A stretch of DNA of 64,000 bases from Cafeteria roenbergensis (taxonomy: Eukaryota > Sar > Bigyra > Bicosoecida > Cafeteriaceae): contig VLTN01000017.1 of NCBI GenBank assembly GCA_008330645.1, positions 520,408 through 584,407 on the forward strand, written 5' to 3'. Positions within the stretch are counted from its first letter, which is position 1. Each line of letters starts with the position of its first letter. The position numbers and the translations under genes were made by a program. The notes beneath the pieces are model-generated. The model was given only the letters and a program-made list of their open reading frames with translations. It was not told where the DNA came from and did no database searches. Below, one piece after another: positions 55,794 through 64,000 of this stretch.

Positions 55794-58700
55794 TCCAGCA
55801 ACTCCATCACCAATGAGTCACAAACCGCGCCAAACCCACAATCCCAAGTCCCAAGCCCAGATCACTCCCATCACACTGCCTCGAGTCGCCACTCAGCCGC
55901 CCCTGCTCACCGCATACGCTCCACCTGCTGTCGCAGGTACTGCGTCTGCCCGATCAGCTGGGTCGCCAGTCCCTTGGCGATGACCTCGTTCAGCCTCGAC
56001 AGCCAGCGGAAGGCCCAGCGCGCACGCTCCCTCGGCCGGTCGCCGAAGGCCGTGTCCGCCACCTTCTTGAGGAAGGCGAAGGCCGCCGGTCCCATGCGTC
56101 CCGTGGTCGTGATGACGAAGGGCACAATGGAGCTCAAGTTGTCCTTTGTAGCTGAGCTCTTCTTGTACTCCCTCATCTTGTCATTCTCACGGCGCTCGAG
56201 AAAGGCGTCCATGCTCTGCAGGCCCTGCGTCACGTAGGACTTGCTCACCGCCGAGGTGATCTGCACGTCGACGAGACAGGTGGTCTCGAAGTCGACGTGC
56301 ACCCGCAGGTCCGGTCGCTTGCGCGCGGCCTCGCTGGACCCCGGCTGGGATCCGAAGCGCGTCTGCCCGTCCTGCCAGCTGGAGGGCTCCACCACCGACT
56401 GTAGCCCCGCCGAGCGCACCGCCGCGTGCAGGACGTCGCGGACGTCGTTGTGCGCCCGGATGGTGGAGCCCTTGCCGCAGCGGCAGCGCGCCAGGTGGTG
56501 TGCCACGCCGGAGACCCCGCCGATGTGGACGGTGCCTCTCGCCGTGGTGTCCCCCTGCACGCACGCGCAGTTGATCGACACGCCGTCTGGCACCACGTGG
56601 TCGGCCTCGGAGGCTCCGATGCGGTAGCGTTCCACCACCGCGAACTCCTCGTCCGTGAGCCCGCGGGGTCCCATCATCGTGTTGCGGAGCCAGTAGTGCG
56701 TTCCCGGCACGCACGCCTCTCGGAACGCGACCAGGTCGCTCATGACGCGCAGCATGGCCGGGTCGTCGATGTTGGCGACACGCTTCTCCGTCGTGCCCTT
56801 GGCCAGCGCCTCGGCCCTGCAGCGTGCTGTGCAGGCCCTGCGCGCCTTGGCCAGACGGCGCAGGAAGACGCACTCGTGCTTGATGCGCAGCATGTCGTCG
56901 TGATGCAGCACCATCTTGCGCTGCCAGGGCGCCTCGGTCTGCTCGTTCGCCCGCGCCGTCACCCCGTCGCCGTACAGGCACTTGCGGAGCTTGGCCTTTA
57001 GCTCGCCGACAGCTTACCCAAGGTGTCGGGCAAGAAGCCCTCGAACCCTGTCGCTGCGGCCAGGCAGCGGGCTCCCTTGCATGCCCTGATGAACTCCTCC
57101 ACCAGGTTTGCCGCTGCCTCCATGTCATCCGACGACTCGTCGTCAGATCCGAGCTCCATCATCGCCTCCAGCGCCAGCTCCTCGATCTCGGCGCGCAGCT
57201 CTTCCAGGCCCTCGACAGCCCCCGCGATGTCCGACCTCCACACGTGCGCCAGCTGGTAGCGCTTCTTCACCCTGGCGGCATGAAGGTCGGCCTCCTTGCC
57301 CACGACGCAGTCCTTGTCCGGCCTGAAGTACCGTGCCTCGGTGCAGGCGTCCTTGTACTCCTTGCTGTCCCGCTCGTAGTCCCGGTAGGCTCCCTTGGCG
57401 ACCTCCTCGCATCGCAGCAGGATGTCGCCCACCTCCTTGGTCGCATCGCTGCGGTCTGAGCGCTTCAGCGAGCTCCTCACGAGTTTCTTGAGCGAGATGC
57501 CCTTCCAGTTGGGGTCGTTGCCGTCCGCGTCCGCGTCGGGTCCGTCCCTGGCCAACCCGATCGCCGGCGTTCGCCTGACCGAGTAGACCTGTGCCGCATC
57601 CGCTCTCGGCTGTGCGGCATCAGATGTCTCTTGGCCGGTTGGAGCGCCAGCCGCACTAGCTGCCGCTGCGCCGCCGCCGCTCGTCGTCATCTCGGTCGCC
57701 GCTCCCGCCGCGCTGGCGGCAGCCGCACCTCCGCCGACCGTCTGGCCTCCGCTTGTCGGTGTTGGCTGATGCCCCGGTTCAGCCGCTCCCCCCGTACCGC
57801 TGACGAGCCAGCCGTCCAGCGTACCTGCAAGCTGCTGCCCGTGCGCCGGCCCCTCCTCGCAGTCCTCCTTGGACTCGCTCTCTCCGACCGCCGGGTGGTC
57901 CACCCACGGCGTGCCGCCCGCTGCAGCAGCCGCCGCACCCGACTCATCCTCCGCTTCCGCCTCGCCGGCGTTGGCTGGTCCCGCTCCGGCACCACTCCCC
58001 GACGCCGCTTCGCCTCCGCCTCCACCAGTGCCGGGTCCGTCGAGGGCCTCCTCCGGCGGTGGTGCCATCTCGAACCGCCCTTTCCGCATGTCCCGAACGG
58101 CCTCGATGAAGCCCGCTGTCGCCTCGAAGCGGAACTGCGCCACGCCAGGCAGGCCCATGCCCCCGGCTTTGCAGCCCTTGCTCAGCATCTTTGCCAGCCT
58201 CATCTGAGCGTAGCCTCCCTTCTTCAAGGCCGGGTTGGACGCTGCCGATGCGAGCCGAGTCACACCGTCGGCTTCCCGGCCCAGGAGCGCCCACCACGCC
58301 TCCCGCCTTGCGTGCTCGTCCGGCAGCCCCCGAACAAGCGCCTCGATGGCCTTGGACATGGCCTCACGGAAGCCGTCCTCGGTCACCGTGCACATCTCGT
58401 CCGAGAGCGCGTGGCCGATCGCATCCAGCTCCGTCTTGTGCGCCACCGCCGACAGGTTGGCCAGCAGCGCCGCATGGAACACCGCCAGCTCCTGGCCCGC
58501 CGCCGCACCCGCTGCTCTGTGCAGGTAGCTGAACTTCTGGCCCACCACCGACAGCAGCAGGTGGTGCGCCCGCTTGAGCCCGCAGACCTCGATGCCCGCG
58601 AGCAGGCGCTCCGCGGCCGGCCCGAACTCCTTCTCCAGTCGCTTCATCGAGTGCTCAAGTGCCACCTCCGGCGGGAGTTCCTCCCCCACAGGACACTGCA

Positions 58701-59610
58701 GCACCGCCACGCTCCGTTCGGTGAGGTGGCACCCCTCCAGCACCGAGGGTGGGGACCCTGGATCGTCCCTACTCCGCTTCATCTCCCGCCGAATTCTGGC
58801 TTTGGTTCTCTCGAGCTGTCCTCGCTTGCACAGCACCTGGGTCTTGTCGGCGTTCATCCGCAGCCCCACCGTGCTGAGCCGCTCGGCCAGCATCTGGGCT
58901 GCCTTGAAGGCGCTCCTCCTCGGGCCCACGAGCGTCGTGTCGTCGGCCATCTGCAAGATGAGCACATCTGGGAAGGCGCGCCTCACCTCGTCCACCAGGG
59001 GGTGCACTGCGATCGCAAACAGTGCGCCCGCTGCCGGGTCGCCTTGACGCACGCCTCTGTTGGACTCCAGCTCAAAGACCTCGCCCTCGTCCGTGGCAAA
59101 GAAGAGCGGGCTGGACGAGCCGTACAGCGCCAGCACCGCCGGCACGAGCTTCTCGTCCAACCGCCGCACCTCCTCGATCATCGCGCGCCTGGAGACGGAG
59201 TTGTAGGCGTTGGCCATGTCCAACGCTACCACCACCGTTCTGATCTCTCCCTCCTCGAACGCGGTGCGGACAGCATGGACCAGCCTGCACGACCCGTCTC
59301 GGCAGCCCAGGAACTGGAAGCGCAGCTGGTCCAGCAGTCCGTGCTTCCCCAGGATGGTGTTCACCACCTTGCCCACCAGCTTGCCCAGGCCCGAGACCAT
59401 GGCCACCGGCCTGATCTTGCCGTTGCCCTTGGGGATCGCCATCAGGGTTGACGACCCGAGGACCCTGCGCTCCTCGGCAGAGAGGTCGTTCCTCAGCGCC
59501 CTTCGGACAAATGACACGAGCGCATCCAGGTCCTTCTCGGCGATGTTCTCCAGCTGCTTCGCGACCATGCCGTCCGGGCCCACGGCCTTCTTGTGCGGCA
59601 TCGACTGGAT
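55719..59610 (-). mobile_element. Non-LTR retrotransposon copy B (includes RT, 5'-truncated)
   Basis: A 3.9-kb copy from the 3' terminus to gactggat, then three bases (gaa) before copy A. It retains the complete RT palm, the Gly/Ala/acidic linker, zinc cluster and endonuclease domain. The RT-containing frame is open from 59688 to 56998. A one-base deletion near 57007 separates it from the C-terminal frame (56962-55907). Confidence 0.9.
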
Positions 59611-59688
59611 GAATGAACATCGTTGGGGGGGGTCGAAAACTCGCGTAACCATGCCACACACTCGATTCACAGACTCACCAATCACCAA
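55907..59688 (-). pseudogene. Retroelement RT-endonuclease polyprotein, copy B, one frameshift
   Basis: The reverse transcriptase shows motif A VALDMANAYNSVSR, motif B GVRQGDPAAGALF, motif C LQMADDTTLVG with the catalytic Asp pair, and motif D RMNADKTQVLC. Thumb and connection regions follow, then a low-complexity linker (GTGGGGGEAASGSGAGAG), a charged helical region, the CxC/HxxxCxC cluster and the RPD...VDVQI nuclease. Compared with copy A one base is missing near 57007 (gctcgccgac against gctcgcccggc), which breaks the chain between the helical region and the zinc cluster. The first ~25 residues of the open frame come from the 3' UTR of copy A. Confidence 0.85.
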
Positions 59689-62600
59689 TCCAGCAACTCC
59701 ATCACCGATGAGTCACAAACCGCGCCAAACCCACAATCCCAAGTCTCAAGTCCCAGATCACTCCCATCACACTGCCACGAGTCGCCACTCAGCCGCCCCT
59801 GCTCACCGCATACGCTCCACCTGCTGTCGCAGGTACTGCGTCTGCCCGATCAGCTGGGTCGCCAGTCCCTTGGCGATGACCTCGTTCAGCCTCGACAGCC
59901 AGCGAAAGGCCCAGCGCGCACGCTCCCTCGGCCGGTCACCAAAGGCCGTGTCCGCCACCTTCTTGAGGAAGGCGAAGGCCGCCGGTCCCATGCGTCCCGT
60001 GGTCGTGATGACGAAGGGCACAATGGAGCTCAAGTTGTCCTTTGTAGCTGAGCTCTTCTTGTACTCCCTCATCTTGTCATTCTCACGGCGCTCGAGAAAG
60101 GCGTCCATGTTCTGCAGGCCCTGCGTCACGTAGGACTTGCTCACCGCCGAGGTGATCTGCACGTCGACGAGACAGGTGGTCTCGAAGTCGACGTGCACCC
60201 GCAGGTCCGGTCGCTTGCGCGCGGCCTCGCTGGACCCCGGCTGGGACCCGAAGCGCGTCTGCCCGTCCTGCCAGCTGGAGGGCTCCACCACCGACTGTAG
60301 CCCCGCCGAGCGCACCGCCGCGTGCAGGACGTCGCGGACGTCGTTGTGCGCCCGGATGGTGGAGCCCTTGCCGCAGCGGCAACGCGCCAGGTGGTGTGCC
60401 ACGCCGGAGACCCCGCCGATGTGGACGGTGCCTCTCGCCGTGGTGTCCCCCTGCACGCACGCGCAGTTGATCGACACGCCGTCCGGCACCACGTGGTCGG
60501 CCTCGGAGGCTCCGATGCGGTAGCGGGTGACCACCGCGAACTCCTCGTCTGTGAGCCCGCGGGGTCCCATCATCGTGTTGCGGAGCCAGTAGTGCGTTCC
60601 CGGCACGCACGCCTCTCGGAACGCGACCAGGTCGCTCATGACGCGCAGCATGGCCGGGTCGTCGATGTTGGCGACACGCTTCTCCGGCGTGCCCTTGGCC
60701 AGCGCCTCGGCCCTGCAGCGTGCTGTGCAGGCCCTGCGCGCCTTGGCCAGCCGGCGCAGGAAGACACACTCGTGCTTGATGCGCAGCATGTCATCGTGGT
60801 GCAGCACCATCTTGCGCTGCCAGGGCGCCTCGGTCTGCTCGTTCGCCCGCGCCGTCACCCCGTCGCCGTACAGGCACTTGCGGAGCTTGGCCTTCAGCTC
60901 GCCCGGCAGCTTACCCAGGGTGTCGGGCAAGAAGCCCTCGAACCCTGTCGCTGCGGCCAGGCAGCGGGCTCCCTTGCAGGCCCTGATGAACTCCTCCACC
61001 AGGTTTGCAGTTGCCTCCATGTCATCCGACGACTCGTCGTCAGATCTGAGCTCCATCATCGCCTCCAGCGCCAGCTCCTCGATCTCGGCGCGCAGCTCTT
61101 CCAGGCCCTCGACAGCCCCCGCGATGTCCGACCTCCACACGTGCGCCAGCTGGTAGCGCTTCTTCACCCTGGCGGCATGAAGGTCGGCCTCCTTGCCCAC
61201 GACGCAGTCCTTGTCCGGCCTGAAGTACCGTGCCTCGGTGCAGGCGTCCTTGTACTCCTTGCTGTCCCGCTCGTAGTCCCGGTAGGCTCCCTTGGCGACC
61301 TCCTCGCATCGCAGCAGGATGTCGCCCACCTCCTTGGTCGCATCGCTGCGGTCTGAGCGCTTCAGCGCCCGCATCACGAGTTTCTTGAGCGAGATGCCCT
61401 TCCAGTTGGGGTCGTTGCCGTCCGCGTCCGCGTCGGGTCCGTCCCTGGCCAACCCGATCGCCGGCGTTCGCCTGACCGAGTAGACCTGTGCCGCATCCGC
61501 TCTCGGCTGTGCGGCATCAGATGTCTCTTGGCCGGTTGGAGCGCCAGCCGCACTAGCTGCCGCTGCGCCGCCGCCGCTCGTCGTCATCTCGGTCGCCGCT
61601 CCCGCCGCGCTGGCGGCAGCCGCACCTCCGCCGACCGTCTGGCCTCCGCTTGTCGGTGTTGGCTGATGCCCCGGTTCAGCCGCTCCCCCCGTACCGCTGA
61701 CGAGCCAGCCGTCCAGCGTACCTGCAAGCTGCTGCCCGTGCGCCGGGCCCTCCTCGCAGTCCTCCTTGGACTCGCTCTCTCCGACCGCCGGGTGGTCCAC
61801 CCACGGCGTGCCGCCCGCTGCAGCAGCCGCCGCACCTGACTCATCCTCCGCTTCCGCCTCGCCGGCGTTGGCTGGTCCCGCTCCGGCACCACTCCCCGAC
61901 GCCGCTTCTCCTCCGCCTCCACCAGTGCCGGGTCCGTCGAGGGCCTCCTCCGGCGGTGGTGCCATCTCGAACCGCCCTTTCCGCATGTCCCGAACGGCCT
62001 CGATGAAGCCCGCTGTCGCCTCGAAGCGGAACTGCGCCACGCCAGGCAGGCCCATGCCCCCGGCTTTGCAGCCCTTGCTCAGCATCTTTGCCAGCCTCAT
62101 CTGAGCGTAGCCTCCCTTCTTCAAGGCCGGGTTGGACGCTGCCGATGCGAGCCGAGTCACACCGTCGGCTTCCCGGCCCAGGAGCGCCCACCACGCCTCC
62201 CGCCTTGCGTGCTCGTCCGGCAGCCCCCGAACAAGCGCCTCGATGGCCTTGGACATGGCCTCACGGAAGCCGTCCTCGGTCACCGTGCACATCTCGTCCG
62301 AGAGCGCGTGGCCGATCGCATCCAGCTCCGTCTTGTGCGCTACTGCCGACAGGTTGGCCAGCAGCGCCGCATGGAACACCGCCAGCTCCTGGCCCGCCGC
62401 CGCACCCGCTGCTCTGTGCAGGTAGCTGAACTTCTGGCCCACCACCGACAGCAGCAGGTGGTGCGCCCGCTTGAGCCCGCAGACCTCGATGCCCGCGAGC
62501 AGGCGCTCCGCGGCCGGCCCAAACTCCTTCTCCAGTCGCTTCATCGAGTGCTCAAGTGCCACCTCCGGCGAGAGGTCCTCCCCCACAGGACACTGCAGCA

Positions 62601-64000
62601 CCGCCACGCTCCGTTCGGTGAGGTGGCACCCCTCCAGCACCGAGGGTGGGGACCCTGGATCGTCCCTACTCCGCTTCATCTCCCGCCGAATTCTGGCCTT
62701 CGTTTCCTCGCGCTGTCCTCGCTTGCACAGCACCTGGGTCTTGCTGGTGTTCATCCGCAGCCCCACCGTGCTGAGCCGCTCGGCCAGCATCTGGGCTGCC
62801 TTGAAGGCGCTCCTCCTCGGGCCCACCAGCGTCGTGTCGTCGGCCATCTGCAAGATGAGCACATCTGGGAAGGCGCGCCTCACCTCGTCCACCAGGGGGT
62901 GCACTGCGATCGCAAACAGTGCGCCCGCTGCCGGGTCGCCTTGACGCACGCCCCTGTTGGACTCCAGCTCAAAGACCTCGCCCTCGTCCGTGGCAAAGAG
63001 GAGCGGGCTGGACGAGCCGTACAGCGCCAGCACCGCCGGCACGAGCTTCTCGTCCAACCGCCGCACCTCCTCGATCATCGCGCGCCTGGAGACGGAGTTG
63101 TAGGCGTTGGCCATGTCCAACGCTACCACCACCGTTCTGATCTCTCCCTCCTCGAACGCGGTGCGGACAGCATGGACCAGCCTGCACGACCCGTCTCGGC
63201 AGCCCAGGAACTGGAAGCGCAGCTGGTCCAGCAGTCCGTGCTTCCCAGGATGGTGTTCACCACCTTGCCCACCAGCTTGCCCAGGCCCGAGACCATGGCC
63301 ACCGGCCTGATCTTGCCGTTGCCCTTGGGAATCGCCATCAGGGTTGACGACCCGAGGACCCTGCGCTCCTCGGCAGAGAGGTCGTTCCTCAACGCCCTTC
63401 GGACAAATGACACGAGCGCCTCCAGGTCCTTCTCGGCGATGTTCTCCAGCTGCTTCGCGACCATGCCGTCGGGCCCACGGCCTTCTTGTGTGGCATCGAC
63501 TGGATCGCCGCCGACACCATTTCCCGGAGCTCGGAGTCGGTGAGGTCCGGCGCTTCTCCCTCCACTGTGCCGTCGACCACCTCCTCCTCGCTCGGGTGCA
63601 GGTCCACCAATGCCTCCAGCGTCTCCCTGTCCTGCGCGACGGTGCCCGCCGACGCCATGCTCTTCGCCAGGTCCTTGGCGGAAGTGCCGTTTTGACGCCG
63701 CAGATACGCCTTCAGGGCCGCTACCGTGGTGAGCTGCACCCTTATTCCCGCCGCTTGCTCGACGGTCGGGTGGCCCTCCGCGTTGCCTCTGCGCCCAGCA
63801 CCCGCCAGGGACGCCGCCGCTGCCATGGTGCCATGCTGCAAGGTGGGCTCGAGCGCCACCGGCACGTGATCGCTCACCGCCCTGCGCTGTCGCAGTTTGT
63901 CCGCGGCAAAGGCCTCGCCGAAGGTGCACTGCCGGAGCAGCGCCTTGATGTACCACTGCACCCACTTCTTGGAGGGACATCCGTGTCGCAGGAAGGCTCC
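59614..64000 (-). mobile_element. Non-LTR retrotransposon copy A (longest, continues beyond the window)
   Basis: At least 4.4 kb from the 3' terminus, running out of the window inside coding sequence upstream of the RT (CPSKKWVQWYIKALLRQ). It provides the reference for the element: N-terminal region, RT, linker, zinc cluster, endonuclease-like domain and ~190-bp 3' UTR with an invariant run of eight C before the end. There is no poly(A) tail. No LTRs or apurinic-type endonuclease are seen in the visible part. Confidence 0.9.
59803..64000 (-). pseudogene. Retroelement RT-endonuclease polyprotein, copy A, two frameshifts, 5' partial
   Basis: The main open frame (63132-59803, 1,109 codons) starts within RT motif A and runs to the end. 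The upstream RT fingers and N-terminal region are present but shifted by two one-base deletions relative to copy B. One is near 63246 (gcttccca against gcttcccca) and one near 63470 (ccgtcggg against ccgtccggg). The N-terminal frame (63961 down to the break) reads FGEAFAADKLRQRRAVSDHV, then VDLHPSEEEVVDG and MPHKKAVGP, the standard start of a LINE RT. Motif C ADD lies at 62836-62844. The copy as assembled cannot make a full RT. Confidence 0.85.

Noticed and set aside
57631-59451. 606-codon and 444-codon (62209-63543) antisense frames in the retroelement
   Set aside because: They repeat in each copy only because the copies are identical. The sense strand carries clear RT motifs, and the antisense reading has no recognisable domain.

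Overview
The window is nuclear DNA from a GC-rich microbial eukaryote. Genes have spliceosomal introns whose donors are almost all GTGAG and whose acceptors end in GCAG. The gene set is eukaryotic: telomerase reverse transcriptase, a PSTAIRE cyclin-dependent kinase, the cohesin loader SCC2/NIPBL, the PP2A activator PTPA, a tubulin ligase-like (TTLL) enzyme, Kish/TMEM167, ribosomal protein uL13 and mitoribosomal mL54. A de novo histidine pathway enzyme and the very high GC suggest a unicellular alga or related protist. The lineage cannot be fixed from the sequence alone. Proteins carry many Ala/Gly/Pro-rich insertions, and many genes are long single exons.

Layout. 1-3121: the 3' part of a fused histidine enzyme (HisC aminotransferase, HAD phosphatase, imidazoleglycerol-phosphate dehydratase) with a one-base frame break in a 12-bp minisatellite. 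3900-6140 (-): MATE transporter. 6757-12480 (+): intronless TERT of 1,907 codons. 13046-17446 (+): an unrecognised Ala-rich ORF and a 2H phosphoesterase (AKAP7-like) ORF, which may be one spliced gene. 17746-19134 (-): PrsW-like membrane protease. 19351-21009 (+): CDK with one intron. 21738-22709 (-): uL13. 23170-23483 (+): Kish, whose first coding exon is just the ATG. 23768-26003 (-): MTHFR. 26250-28127 (+): WBP4-like splicing factor. 28855-30147 (-): NUDT19-like Nudix hydrolase. 30317-30863 (+): mL54. 31512-35468 (+): TTLL. 35644-37396 (+): PTPA. 37675-47194 (-): SCC2/NIPBL, apparently with a tRNA-Thr(UGU) gene inside an intron. 47603-50296 (-): large LRAT-domain protein.

51017 to the window end is a head-to-tail array of six copies of one non-LTR retrotransposon (reverse transcriptase plus C-terminal restriction-like endonuclease), all on the minus strand. 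Each copy begins on the left with the same 3' terminus and is 5'-truncated at a different point on the right, except the rightmost, which runs out of the window. One junction contains TTAGGGTTAG, a telomere-type repeat, between two copies. Orientation, truncation pattern and the telomeric filler all fit successive attachment of elements to an eroding right-hand chromosome end, as in Drosophila HeT-A/TART or fungal MoTeR arrays. A nested-insertion cluster like Chlorella Zepp is the alternative. None of the three longest copies has an intact open frame in the part visible here.

Many genes are arranged as divergent or convergent pairs with short spacers (MATE/TERT, PrsW/CDK, uL13/Kish, MTHFR/WBP4, Nudix/mL54). 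There is no operon-like functional grouping.
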